Source: Procambarus clarkii (lineage: Eukaryota > Arthropoda > Malacostraca > Decapoda > Cambaridae). Taken from it: a stretch of 64,000 nt of DNA. The notes under the pieces were generated by a model. That model did not search any database, was not told the origin of the DNA, and saw only the letters and a program-made list of their open reading frames with translations. Positions 50,980 through 63,824 of the stretch are shown one piece after another; the first letter of the stretch is position 1, and the number at the start of each line of letters is the position of its first letter. Both the position numbers and the translations under genes were made by a program. Location of the stretch: the NCBI RefSeq assembly GCF_040958095.1, contig NC_091181.1, positions 23,565,026-23,629,025 on the forward strand, written 5' to 3'.

Positions 50980-51449
50980 CTGGTTTTCCAAAAAATAATG
51001 TAATTATGTACTTTGAATGGTAATATTGGATTTAGAAATATTGTATACCAAGTTTAAAAATGACAAACATCTAAGTGTATTCAGAGATTGACATTAATCA
51101 TGCATTTCATAATTGCACTGAAATTTACCCATAATTACACACTAAAGATGTTATTTACCTTTATCTGGAACACCCAACTTTGACAATGTCCAGCTAAACA
51201 ACATTGACCTACGTTCTCCCCATTTAATCTCACTATTTTTTCTTCTTTTTTGCCAATCAGAAATGCTTGCTTGAGATTCATAAATTTCCTCCAGTTCTGC
51301 AGCAAGTAAGTACTTTGAAATATGGGATTCTACATTAGTCAGGAAAATCTTCAAGAGCAAATAGATGTAATAAATAAAAGTGTATTTTATACATATTATA
51401 TAAGCATCTAGAACAACTGACAGCTTTCAGTAATGTGTTAGTTAGACTA

Positions 51450-52051
<602 letters not shown>

Positions 52052-52054
<3 letters not shown>

Positions 52055-52437
52055 GTACCTAGTAGCCAGAACGCACTTGTCAGCCTACTATGCAAGGCCA
52101 AATTTGCCTAATAAGCCAAGTTTTCCTGAATTAATATATTTTCTCTGTTTTTTTTCTTATGAAAAGATAAAGCTACCCGTTTCATTATGTATGAGGTCAA
52201 TTTTTTTTTATTTTAGTTAAAATTGACGTAGATATATGACCGAACCTAACCAACCCTACCTAACCTAACCTAATCTATCTTTATAGGTTAGGTTAGGTTA
52301 GGTAGCCGAAAAAGTTAGGTTAGGTTAGGTTAGGTAGGTTAGGTCGTCGAAAAACAATTAATTCATGAAAACTTGGCTTATTAGGCAAATTTGGCCTTGC
52401 ATAGTAGGCTGAGAAGTGCGTTCTGGCTACTAGGTAC

Positions 52438-52440
<3 letters not shown>
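52052..52440. mobile_element. Foldback MITE with TTAGG-like core, copy 4
   Basis: Same structure as copy 3 and separated from it by only 36 bp of TA repeat. Another TA tract (52,441-52,500) follows. Confidence 0.85.
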
Positions 52441-52504
<64 letters not shown>

Positions 52505-52769
52505 TACTAGGTACTAAGATTATATTACATTACATAGTTCAAATAGGGACGTACCAGAATTCAATGATTTTGGTGTTTGTTCTGCAGCTGGTAAATATGT
52601 TTGAGTATATGTTGGTACACTAGTTGAGAAGTCAGAACTTTGAATGTGTGGAGGTGAAAGAGAAGCAGGCAGAAGGGCTGTTTGGCGGAAAATCAACCTT
52701 TAAGTATGGTAATTCCACAACACTTTATCTATTTTTAATTTGTAAACTATCTACATTTTTTTGCTGTCT

Positions 52770-53141
52770 ATGACCATCGCTGCCCCTATCTCCACCGAAC
52801 ACCGGTGTATTTGCGGCTATGCAAGGGCAGACCAATATGGCAGCCATGGCCTAATCTGTCATAAGACTTTAGCAGTCTCCGTGGTGTAGTGGTAAGACAC
52901 TCGCCTGGCGTTCCGCGAGCGCTATGTCATGGGTTCGTATCCTGGCCGGGGAGGATTTACTGGGCGCAATTCCTTAACTGTAGCCTCTGTTTAACGCAAC
53001 AGTAAAATGTGTACTTGGATGAAAAAACGATTCTTCGCGGCAGGGGATCGTATTCCAGGGACCCTTAGGATTAAGGACTTGCCCGAAACGCTACGCGTAC
53101 TAGTGGCTGTACAAGAATGTAGCAACTCTTGTATATATCTC

Positions 53142-53172
<31 letters not shown>

Positions 53173-53245
53173 CACAGGGAAAGATTGCCAGATATGAAGC
53201 AGTCAATGGCATTATCAAAAAAAGTTTGGCTAGTTTGGTTCAGAT
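52770..53245 (+). mobile_element. R2/NeSL-like LINE fragment split by a SINE
   Basis: 52,779-52,862 encodes IAAPISTEHRCICGYARADQYGSHGLICHK, here given by its key points: CICG...H...C cluster as at 39.6 kb. After a SINE the frame resumes at 53,171 as GKIARYEAVNGIIKKSL, matching HARHGEVNDIIKRSL of the 39.4-kb copy. Confidence 0.75.
52866..53170 (+). repeat. tRNA-derived SINE family 2 with LINE-type tail
   Basis: The head GTCTCCGTGGTGTAGTGGTA is an A-box-like sequence and ATGGGTTCGTATCCTGG a B-box. The body ends in GACTTGCCCGAAACGCTACG and a poly(A) run (53,141-53,170). It is inserted in the R2-like fragment with AAGAC on both sides as a likely target duplication. Confidence 0.8.
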
Positions 53246-53249
53246 GTAA

Positions 53250-53405
53250 TACAAACAAAGAGCAACGGTTTCAAGTTCAACAAACCAAAATGTAGGGCTG
53301 ACAACAGGAAATTATTTTTGACCCAGAGGGTTATTAACACATGGAACTGCCTACCCACCAGAGCTGTAACTGCCAAAACTGTGCTGAATTTCTAAATATA
53401 CCCAA
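53250..53405 (+). mobile_element. LINE ORF2 end fragment
   Basis: Plus-strand words 'NGFKFNKPKC', 'KLFLTQRVINTWNCLP' and 'TAKTVLNF' correspond to the last block of CR1/L2-type ORF2. Short and decayed. Confidence 0.55.
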
Positions 53406-53410
53406 AAAAA

Positions 53411-56400
53411 CCAGCGTTGAATGTAATGAAACGCCATTTTCTGGGTGAGACCCGGAGGCTCCCCGGAGCTTTACCGGCTGATATGCTAATGTCAGACTTT
53501 GGCATCAGTCATGTGTATGGAGTTCTAGGGCCTACCGGGGACCACGAGCCAGAACCTGGCCCCCTCAGAGAGGCAAGGGGAGCAATGGCCTATAGAAACC
53601 CCCGTGTGGTTGGAAGCATTCTATGTCTGCCATCGACCGGGTCAAGCATCCAGAAAGGTAAGCATTCCAAAACAAACCCCTATTCTGGTGAAAATTGCTA
53701 CCTAAGCCGAACTAGTGAATAGAACTCTTCAACAGAAAACACGGAAACTAGTATGACGTCATACGTCACCGCGCCGCTGTCTGCGCAGCTCCCCCCTCCC
53801 CGGGAGGGGGAAGGGGGAGCCCCAGACCTCCCACGCCGGCTATCCACCCATCAGTTCTGAGGCTGGATGTCAAAACACGCGAAAAACGCCGACCGGAGGG
53901 AGGGAGGGTTGCCGGGGAGCCTCCGGGTCTCACCCAGAAAATGGCGTTTCATTACATTCAACGCTGGTTTTCTGGGGGGAGCCCCGTCGGCTCCCCGGAG
54001 CTAACTACCCACAGAGGAAGGTCAAAGGGACAAAACCGGGAGGCGGACACCACGCACCCCCCAAGGAGGCGAGACAACCGGCAGCAAACGCCAACCCAAG
54101 GCGCCACAGCCCCGAAAATCCCGGGAACAACACGAGAACCACGAGCAGCAAGGCCCCTGCACGAACACCAAAAATCCATGCCCGAAAGACTGCAAGGCCA
54201 CGTCGCCCAGACGGCAGCGAGAGCAGCGAAGCCACGAACGCCACAGGCATAAGGGAAGAACACAGGCAGCTTAGCCACAAGAACACGGCTGACCACCTGG
54301 GACACCATCACCCGCGAACCGGGAAGAACAGAACCGGATCAACGCAAAACGCGCTCCGGACCCAAACGCCGTGGCACGCAAACAACAGCAGAGGGCCGCC
54401 ACTGAACACAAAAACGACACACCCCCGGCCCGACTAACAAAGCACCAACAAACCCTGGACCCCTCCAGAATGCAGCAGCCCCACCCCGCGCCAGAAAAGA
54501 TGGAGACTGCTGCCATCAAACAACCAAAACGCTAAAACCGAAGGAGCAAGAAAACACAGCGAACCGACCCCCAGAGGCAAAGGCCCAAAGGAAAGAGCCG
54601 ACGAAAAAACACACCGGAACCGAAGGGGCACTACCAACCGAGGAGAAGACAGAGCACGCTGACCAGAGACCAGGATGGTGCAAGCGGCGCACGAACAGGC
54701 CGGAGGTGAAATGACGCACAAGACAGCTGACTAACGGTGCAGAAGCAACACCAAGACCGAAAGCAAGCTGAAGCGGCTCCGCCTGCGCCGCACGAAAAGA
54801 GGCGACAGTATGTGGCAAGACGACGGCCCCCAACCCCCACTAGAAAACCAAGCCGAGAGTAAACCAAGCCAACAAGAAGGACCCACCGAAGAAGGGACAG
54901 GAAAAGGAAGGACCGCCAAAATACCCCATACTGCCGCCAAGAAGCACGCAGGTGGGACACCTACCACGAAGCCACCCGACCACCAACCGGAGGCGAGACC
55001 ACGAGGCAGAACATAAGCAGCCCCGACAAGGCCCCCCCGAGCCCAGGAAAAAGGCGGAGCCGCGAGAAGATCTCGGGCGCGACCACCGAAACCCAGGCGG
55101 CACAAGGAGATGGAACGTCTGCCGAACAGAAAAACTCCGAAGCATGCAAGCCCGCCAGGAGTTCAGAAACGACGGGTCCGACGCGAGACATCGCAAGAAC
55201 CCCCCCAAAAAAAATAAAACAACAACAACAACCGGCAGGGCAAGCTAGGAAAACCAAAGAAGGCGGAAGGGTCGCCGCCAGAACAGGACCCGAACCAAGG
55301 GGCCCGAACAACTGCAACAGACCGAAACAAAGAAGCACATCACAGGACACAGGCTGACCAACGCCTAAGAACACACGCAGAACATTCCTGCTGCAGAAGA
55401 GGCAGGAAGAAAGAGCAGAAGCACAAAAAAAAAAAAAACAGGAGAACAACCAGGGGTGGACAATCAGGCAGGGACAAAAACCCCACGCAATCCCCAGGCA
55501 CAAAACGGCAGCAAAGCGCCACTCCACAACCGGACACAGGAACAAGGACACGCCACCGTGAAACACGGTACCAATGCTCACGTGCAGCAGCAGCAGCAAC
55601 AGGCACCACTGCAACATGCAACATGTAAATAGCAACTCCCCTCTGCAAAGGCAGAGAACGGAGCAGGCAGACCCCAGACAGGGCCAACGGAGACACGACA
55701 AAACCCTGCAGGCCCAGAAACCTGCACCAGGCGACCGACGGCGGAGAAACCCCGCTCGATACCTGCTGGATGAGGTACTGGGAGCTCTTTTACACCTCAA
55801 GCCCGGCCCAAGGTCAGGCCAGACCGGCCAGAGGATGGCCCACCAGGCAGCTGCTAGGAGCAGTCCACCGGCCCACATACCCCCACAACCAGGACGGGCC
55901 GGAACTGCCATACGAAAACAGGCCAGTGCGCCCTGGAAGTCCACGGACGAACCAGCAAGAAGGCTTATGCTCGCAAGTAGGTCGTGTAACAAGCACAGAC
56001 CACTGATGGTAATACAGTGTTCCCCAAAAGTGCCAATAGCACCACTGCACTCCACTGGTACTATCCCGCAAGTTCTACCAGATAGGCGGGACCCAAGAGC
56101 CAGAGCTCAAATCCTGCAAGCACAGCCAGGAGCCTCACCAGGTGAGTACAGAACCAACCCTACAACCCCCACACCTCACAACATTAAAAAAGGAGGGTCC
56201 CCTGAACGACTGTAGCATGGGTTGGACATGCACAGGAGGGGGACAGGAAGGGGTGATAAAGGGACAGTCACTGGTGTGCGAACGGTCTCAGTCGTACAAA
56301 ATTATACCTAAATAAAGACAGGTATATGAACACCGCCGCATCCAGCGCCCGGCCAAAAGACGCCAGACCGCAGAAACTCACCTGGCGAATGGTGGCTCGA

Positions 56401-59062
56401 ACTTGACACGACTCAACCGTGCCCAGAAGAACTTGGGAGCACCGCCAGGTGAAGACGCCAGAGCCGGACCCGCAGGAGAACAGGGAGAGGCGAAGGAGGC
56501 GGTCCACACCCATGACACAGAAAACCGCGGTGTCCTCCCCACAACTGGGAACCAGGACACCCCTGGCGCAAAGGGGCACATACCGCAGCCAGGGAGAAGA
56601 ACGAGAGGCGAAGCACTGTAGCAAAAAAGGGCGCAAAACCCCAGCACTGAACCATCGCCCAGACCAAAACAAACTCCACGGCGCATGCGCATAACACGCT
56701 GGCCGAACCGCACACCCTCCCTGCGGGAAGGCGCCAGCCAGGACTATTGCACGAGAAAAAGAGCCAAAAGAGGAAGCAGGAACAAGAAAACCGGCCAAAG
56801 AAGCAAAGAGCCCAAAAAAAGGGAACCCAAACGGGCGACAAGTAGCCCAAACGGGCGACAAGTAGCCCAAACGGCCGACAAGTAGCCCAACCGGGCGACA
56901 AGTAGCCCAACCGGGCGACAAGTAGCCCAACAGGGCGACAAGTAGCCCAACAGGGCGACAAGTAGCCCAACAGGGCGACAAGTAGCCCAACAGGGCGACA
57001 AGTAGCCCAACAGGGCGACAAGTACTAGGAGCCGACAGACGTTCCAATAATGCGGGAAGTAGCGAAAAACCTTCCCGTACCCTCGAGAACACAGAAGCCA
57101 ACACTAGTCCCGAAGGCACACGAAGGCGCAGGCGCACCCGAGATCAAAAGTCACGCAGAACCCCATCGAACGGGGAAACATGACAAAAACACCGTCCCAA
57201 AAAGCGGGGGAGGAAACATCCACCCACAGGACGGAACCAACCGACTCAAAGGCCAAGGAACCGAGCCCGGGGAGGGGCCGACGTCCAACAGCACGTACGG
57301 CGAGTGGGGAGGAAAAACCCCACTCCGCGTAACCACAAGCCCCGCCTAGAGGGGGATAAAACCCCCCACGGGGTCTAACGGGGCCAAGGCCCCCCAAGTC
57401 AGCCCCTCCCCAGCCCCGGGAACCTACACGACAGGCCCCGGGGCCGAGCCGTTCCCCCAAAGCCCCGGCCGTACCAGAAAACCGGGGCAGCCGTGAAAAC
57501 ACTAAGGAAGGGAGCCCACTGGCAGACTCATACAACACGGCTGGAGGAACAGGCCCAAATGCCCCCGTCACTACCCCGGAAGGGGAATTCCCCGAGACTG
57601 CCCGAGTCTCAACACCACCAAACACCCCGCCCTGAACCTACAGACGGTAAGGAACCGGATGCAGGCAGGAAGGGTGAACCAGGGGAAAAACGAAATACAA
57701 CGGGGCAGCCCCGGGGCTCCCGGGGAGGAAACCACGAGAACGTTGCCACCACCAAGGCTCAAGTGCAACGCCCCTGCTGCCCGCACCCGCTTTGTTAGCA
57801 CAACTGGGTAACCGAGCCACAACGAGCAACCAAACTCGCAGGACACCGGGTCGAAGGTGTCACCGACCCCACAGGCAGCAGACGGAGGCAAAACAGAGAG
57901 TCACCCAGAGACAAAAGGTGAGAGCAACCCTCAAACTCGCTGGAAGCGAGGGGGGGGCTCTGGGGTCACATCCATCGGACCCGCGCGCCCCCAGGGGTTT
58001 CCCAGGGTCCCGAGCGTTTACTTTAAGAGGACTCGCGCTCAGGTAATCCCAGGCAGGGTACTGCTAACCGGCACCCAAGCTACCAAACAACTTTCTAAGA
58101 GCTGAACCCCCGGGACGTGTACACTCACGGGGACCTAGCAGGGGGTACCACCAGAAATACTCAGAACACAAGGGACACAAGGGGCAAGAACGAAGGCAGA
58201 CCCCCCCACCAGGTATATAAACAAAAGAAAAAGAAAACCCCGCAAGAGGACAGCGTACCCAAGCGGAACAGAGCCGGCCGCTATGATTGGTAAAGACAAG
58301 CTGCACAGTACCCCGCGCCCCACCAGTGCAAACACTGCCCCTTACTCTAAGGCGAACAAGGGAGACAGAACACCCGAGCACACAAAGAGCGGCCGAAAAC
58401 CAAGCGGTAAACGGCCAAGCAGGGGCAGGACCCAAGGAACTTGTGGAAGGTGGCCCCAAGCCCCAAGGGCAGTACTTACAGGGCACCTAGGGAAGGGAAC
58501 CCTAGGCGCATGCAGCCCGAGTACTGAAGAATCACACCCGGCTCACGCACCACCTAGAAAACAGACACCACACTCTAGGTACAGTGCTGAAACAACCACT
58601 GGAGCCGGAGCACATAACCATTGCCTATAGCATCAGCCGAAGAACTGATGGGTGGATAGCCGGCGTGGGAGGTCTGGGGCTCCCCCTTCCCCCTCCCGGG
58701 GAGGGGGGAGCTGCGCAGACAGCGGCGCGGTGACGTATGACGTCATACTAGTTTCCGTGTTTTCTGTTGAAGAGTTCTATTCACTAGTTCGGCTTAGGTA
58801 GCAATTTTCACCAGAATAGGGGTTTGTTTTGGAATGCTTACCTTTCTGGATGCTTGACCCGGTCGATGGCAGACATAGAATGCTTCCAACCACACGGGGG
58901 TTTCTATAGGCCATTGCTCCCCTTGCCTCTCTGAGGGGGCCAGGTTCTGGCTCGTGGTCCCCGGTAGGCCCTAGAACTCCATACACATGACTGATGCCAA
59001 AGTCTGACATTAGCATATCAGCCGGTAAAGCTCCGGGGAGCCGACGGGGCTCCCCCCAGAAA
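53411..59062. mobile_element. 5.65-kb GC-rich inverted-repeat element in intron 4
   Basis: The left arm (about 53,436-53,860) and right arm (about 58,636-59,062) are inverted copies, for example GGCTGATATGCTAATGTCAG and its inverse, and TATGACGTCATACGTCACCG and its inverse. The left arm is also bracketed by its own 56-bp inverted pair (53,411-53,466 and 53,910-53,966). The start TTTTCTGGGGGGAGCCCCGT occurs at 53,967 and, inverted, at 59,062. The interior (54.0-58.6 kb) is GC-rich and, to my eye, non-coding: its long minus-strand frames lack any motif. It contains a 20-bp tandem array and a diverged LINE tail (56,083-56,150). Confidence 0.75.
56826..57024. repeat. 20-bp tandem repeat, 10 copies
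   Basis: The unit CCCAACAGGGCGACAAGTAG is repeated ten times. The leftmost units read AAACGGGC, AAACGGCC or AACCGGGC and the rightmost five are identical, which suggests recent growth at the right side. Confidence 0.95.
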
Positions 59063-60206
59063 AGATCATAAAGGCAAATGGGGGGAATTTCGACAAGCCG
59101 CGGGCTTCCTGTACTCTTCTAGGCTACTAGAGTTTGTGGCATTCAGGTAAATATCTGTTTTCAAAGGAGAAGTTGACTAATACCTTGGATTATCTATAAA
59201 CAAATTTTGAATAATAAAACACCAAAAACCTAAATAATTTTAAGTCTGAGGCAAAATGAAATCTACACTAGCAATTAAACCTATCATTATACTATGATAT
59301 AGGAACACACAAACATGGGTCATGGAATAAATAACTAAATAAAAAATTACCTTCTGATAAGTTTGAACGTTGTGTTTGATTGATTTCAATAATCCTGCAG
59401 TAATTTTCTCCTTTTCCTTTCTTGTTTGAAGGCTTCAGATAATTTAGGTCCTCAATATTTAAACTTCGCTTCATATATTCACATTTTTTCTGGAGAGCCG
59501 AGTTTATTTTAAAATATTCACGATGAAGGTTCTCTTTAGCTAAAATTGCTAGTGTCTGGAGACCTTCTGTTAAAAAAATATACATTCTCAATAGGATACA
59601 TTATAACTGTAGCAAGAGAAGCTACATTAAATGTTTTGATGTAATTGTCTAAACCAATAATCAAAGTGATAGAAATTATAATGGGATGATGGATTTCAAG
59701 CCAATTATGCTGAGCATAGAAAAAAAATTCTGTTGTTATTGTTAAAACAAAGACTTACTGTATTACACAAGGTTGTAAACTTTGATATTAATGTATTATA
59801 AAGGCCATAATCAAATGATTTTATAAACAATACCATCATTATTGTCCGGATTTATTCTTGGTACATCTGGTAAGTAAAGATAGTTTTCAGGAGCCAAGAA
59901 CGAATCTGCCAAAAAAAATATTGGACGTTGTACATTCCAATTTGTTACAATAGCCTAGTACTGCATACTAATACAAATTAAAAAACAAATTGGAAATAAT
60001 AGCTAGGCTAACCTAACACAATGACATAACATAACACATCTTTATTTGTAATTTTGTCAAAAGCTGATTAAATGTTTTTTTACCTGCTAGTATGCTGGCT
60101 GGGGTCGATCTTCCAGGCATATTTATTCTACTGACTTGTGGTCTTAATGCTGCCGCAGTAAAAGGATTTGTGACAGACATTGTACTGCTTTCTGTATCAT
60201 CTACCT

Positions 60207-60850
60207 ATTACAAATACAAATACAATTATTTATTCAGGTAAAGTACATACATACAAGGTAAGATACAAAAGTAGATGGATTTATAGATAGAGCTAGTACA
60301 TACAATGCCTAAAGCCACTATTACGCAAAGTGTTTCGGGCAGGAAAAACACTAAGACTAAAACTTAATACTAAAAGAGATTAAAGTATAAATTGTGTTGA
60401 GAAAAAATAAGAAAAAATGAAAAAAAGGGAGGGGGGGGGGTGAAACATGGCAGAAAAAAAGTAAAATACAATTTGGTCAACAAACAGCATTGTTTTAAAT
60501 AGAAGAGATGGGTTGACATTTTGGGGGTGAGGTAGGTTACATTGAGTTAATTAGCTAGTACTTAGTTTTTAACTTAAACTGGTTGGGAGAGGTACAGTCT
60601 TTAACATAATTGGGAAGGCCACATTCGAGATCCCTTGATTTGTAAAGCATTTCTAGTTTAACTAAGTCGTACTCTTGGAATATCAAATAGGTATTTGTTT
60701 CTGGTGTGGTGCTCATGGGATCTGTTACAACCTTTTAGGAAGCTTATTATAAAAAACATAATTGATAAAAGCAACATGCTGCATACTAAAAACGTATTAG
60801 AATGTGTATACCAATATGCAGTAAAATATATTCTTCCTACACATAACAAG
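60207..60850 (-). mobile_element. LINE 3' end in intron 1 of the transposase gene
   Basis: Minus-strand words 'RSHEHHTRNKYLFDIPRVRL' (60,740-60,660) and then the 3' UTR with GCCCGAAACACTTTGCG and ACCTGAATAAATAATTGTAT. The tail of TTTGTA units reaches 60,207, directly against the AG acceptor of exon 2. A G9 run (C-run on the minus strand) is at about 60,430. Confidence 0.7.
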
Positions 60851-60985
60851 CAAAACTTTAATACTGCAACAAGTTTTTGAAAATTATTTAACTACACAGC
60901 AATGAAACATTTGCATTCTTTTCAATTAGTAAAATATTACATATGAAGGAATTATTTACATAAATGCCGAGAAAACTTTACATAC

Positions 60986-61036
60986 CATGCCCAAATCTAG
61001 GATCTTCTTCTTCTTGATAGTAGGTGCAGTTTGCAT
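60986..61036 (-). CDS. KDZ transposase exon 1 (start)
   Basis: ATG at 61,036-61,034 begins MQTAPTIKKKKILDLGM, 17 codons, donor GTATGT. The frame upstream meets TAA without another ATG. The Lys-rich run may help nuclear import. It lies about 220 bp inside the right inverted repeat, so the promoter is probably in that gap or in the repeat. Confidence 0.65.
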
Positions 61037-61257
61037 AAAGGATTTGTTCTCCCCATGACTGCAAAATCTAGGATCACGTGTGTTATTGTTTTTGAACGAA
61101 TGATCACATGTTTACATTCATTGCGATGAAACTAACAACTTTTAAATATATACAGCTTTTTATATCAACTGTTTTACTTAAATTATTTTCTGTTATAGGT
61201 TCTAAATATAACTAATATTTGCTTCTTTCTTATGCCATTTGTAATTAATGTCATAAA

Positions 61258-61778
61258 GCTTTATCATCTGAATGCACCAAACTGTGCCTTTTCATATTTC
61301 CAAACTGAAGTCGAACACCCGAAAATGAATATTTCCATGAAAACTGAATCACGTCCTACTATTTGGAGAATTGTTAGTTCTTTTTCATACTAATATGTCT
61401 AGTTTGTGTCATATAAGTATTCATCCCGATGGTTGGTAAATATTGGATGGTTGGAAACAGAAGGATAAAAGTCAAACATCTGTTAACTTTTCTTTTAAAG
61501 TACTGTATAGCTGGAAAATATCAGGCAAACCTTCGAAAATCTGCCGATTTCCTTTCCTCTTCAAGGCTACTATTGTTAGTGTCTGTCACGGAAAACCTAT
61601 GTAAAATCGGAAAATTTGTTCAACAGGACCCTGCACTAGGATTGATGTTGGGAGACGCTCTGCTTCGTGGCTGATGGATTAATATTTGACTGTTGGTCAG
61701 GACTTGAGCATTGTTAATTACAGTTACACTCTGTTGGAGCACTAGACGGTCAATGGTCGTCGTTCTTCTTTATGATAG
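61258..61778 (-). repeat. Right terminal inverted repeat of the KDZ element
   Basis: The reverse complement begins TATCATAAAGAAGAACGACG at 61,778 and runs inward to GCTTTATCATCTG at 61,258. It lacks the 100-bp segment of the left copy and has a short CAACCATC duplication near 61,445. Confidence 0.85.
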
Positions 61779-61804
61779 GTTCAGTTTATTGTTTAGTCAC
61801 GGGA

Positions 61805-61972
61805 GACATCTCCCGTCAGGCAGGGTGCGATCGCACCTCCACAGATCTCCAGTATCATCTACTGATACTGGTAATGGCTCAGAGAGGGCATCCACTTACG
61901 GGCTATTCATGGCTGTGCCACCTTTTGGGTGGCTTAATCTTCATCAATCACCAATCAATCAATCTATTGTTT
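61805..61972 (+). repeat. SINE family 3, longest copy
   Basis: From about ATCTCCCGTCAGGCAGGGTG through CAGTATCATCTACTGATACT and TTACGGGCTATTCATGGCTG to a TCAA-rich tail. It lies about 27 bp outside the right end of the KDZ element. Confidence 0.8.
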
Positions 61973-62439
61973 AGTGGCCAGTATTATTCAGTTTATTGGC
62001 CAGTGCGTTGGCATCAGTTCTCATTGACGAACGAGCAAAAATTAGAAGGATTTAAATCGTAATATAAATAGTTATCTCATTCCTTCTTTCCTTTGAATGT
62101 CAGTGACTGTCCTTCTGCTATGCTTAATTGCCTCAAAAGCGGCGAATTTTCATGATACCTTAAATTATAAAGGCAAAATTTGGGCCGAGTATACAAGTAT
62201 AAGCAAAATTGACTGAGTATCCGCAAAAATTAAGAAAAGAAAACAGCCCACCCGTTACATTAAAGAAAACGTATTTCTCGTCTCGGGGAGAATATTCTAG
62301 GGAGGCCAGCCGGTAACTGGAACAGCCCGGTAAGTGCATTTATGTACTAAATACGTAAGTATGAAAATGTACTTATTACACTTAGTATTAAAACGTACTG
62401 TCTATTCGGAGGATGGGTTGCAACTCCATACCGTTAGCA

Positions 62440-62937
62440 TTCTATTTACTAACTACTCTGACGCTGAAAAAGTTCTTTCTAATGTCTCTGTGGCTCATTT
62501 GGGTACTCAGCTTCCGCCTGTGTCCCCATGTGCGTTTGCCACCCGTGTTAAATAATCCATCCTTGTCCACCCTGTCAATTCCCCTTAGAATTTTGTATGT
62601 GGTGATCATGTCTCCCCTAGCTCTTCTGTCTTCCAGCGACGTGAGGTGCAGTTCACGTAGCCTGTCGTCATAACTCATGCCTCTTAGTTTTGGGACTAAC
62701 CTAATGCCATACCTCTGAACTTTTTCCAGCTTCGTCTTGTGCTTGACTAGGTACGGACTCCATGCTGGGGCTGCATACTCCAGGATTGGCCTTACATATG
62801 TGGTATACAAGGTTCTGAAGGATTCCTTACACAGGTTTCTGAAAGCAGTTCTGATGTTAGCCAGCCTCGCATAGGCCGCTGATGTTATTCTTTTGATGTG
62901 GGCTTCAGGAGACAGGTTTGGCGTGATAACAACGCCA
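62440..62937 (-). mobile_element. CR1/L2-like LINE, copy G, C-terminal part
   Basis: The unbroken minus-strand frame from about 62,937 reads [86 protein letters not shown] and is cut near 62,440. It is well preserved. Its 5' edge abuts a GT-rich array. Confidence 0.88.
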
Positions 62938-62939
62938 CC

Positions 62940-63310
62940 CCAACGGGTGTGGGGTAGTTGGTGTGTCGGGTGTGAGGTGGTTGGTGTGTTGGGTGTGCGG
63001 TGGTTGGTGTGTTGGGTGTGCGGTGGTTGGTGTGCGGTGGTTGGTGTGTTGGGTGTGGGGTGGTTGGTGTGTTGGGTGTGGGGTGGTTGGTGTGTTGGGT
63101 GTGGGGTGGTTGGTGTGTTGGGTGTGCGGTGGTTGGTGTGTTGGGTGTGGGGTGGTTGGTGTGTTGGGTGTGGGGTGGTTGGTGTGTTGGGTGTGCGGTG
63201 GTTGGTGTGTTGGGTGTGGGTTGGTTGGTGTGTTGGGTGTGGGGTGGTTGGTGTGTTGGGTGTGGGGTGGTTGGTGTGTTGGGTGTGGGGTGGTTGGTGT
63301 GTTGGGTGCA
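62940..63310. repeat. 23-bp GT-rich tandem repeat, about 16 copies
   Basis: The unit TGGTTGGTGTGTTGGGTGTG plus GGG (or CGG) is 23 bp. One unit is shortened near 63,025. Since 23 is not a multiple of three, all three plus frames stay open; they are artefacts. Confidence 0.95.
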
Positions 63311-63824
63311 ACCCGTTCTCACACAAGACAGCACATATATGACTTAATTCTTAAAGTCAATATGTTGAATATGATTTAGTACATATGTGATATATTTCCA
63401 GTTACTTTTTTTACCAAGGCCCAAACTCTTCCTCACGTACCAATTTACGTGTCACAGTACCCGTCCATCAACATAGATAGCAGAATAGTCGTGATTGGTT
63501 CAATTATAAGGAAAATTGTAGTTTTCATGTCCCACATGGGTTGTGAAATTTACCTACTATTGTCCATGCTCTTAGAATATTACAGATCAGCTACATCCTA
63601 TTGAAGGCTCGTAGTTTTGTTTTGAGAAATATTAGTTGTTCTTAGTAAATTATAATAAGCACTAAAAATTATTACATAGAATGACAGTGCTTCACCAATC
63701 AATATTATATACCATAGTTTGCGCTTTAAAAATCTTTAAAGAATGTTTTGTAGGAACGCTAACAGAAAACGATGTAATGTTGGAATGTTTATGGGGTAAA
63801 CTACGCAAACTTGGGGATCACTTC

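Noticed and set aside
54961-56055. 364-codon minus-strand frame in the GC-rich element, and several others nearby
   Set aside because: Low-complexity Cys/Leu/Ser/Trp composition expected from GC-rich DNA, overlapped by open frames on the other strand, with no motif or splice pattern.
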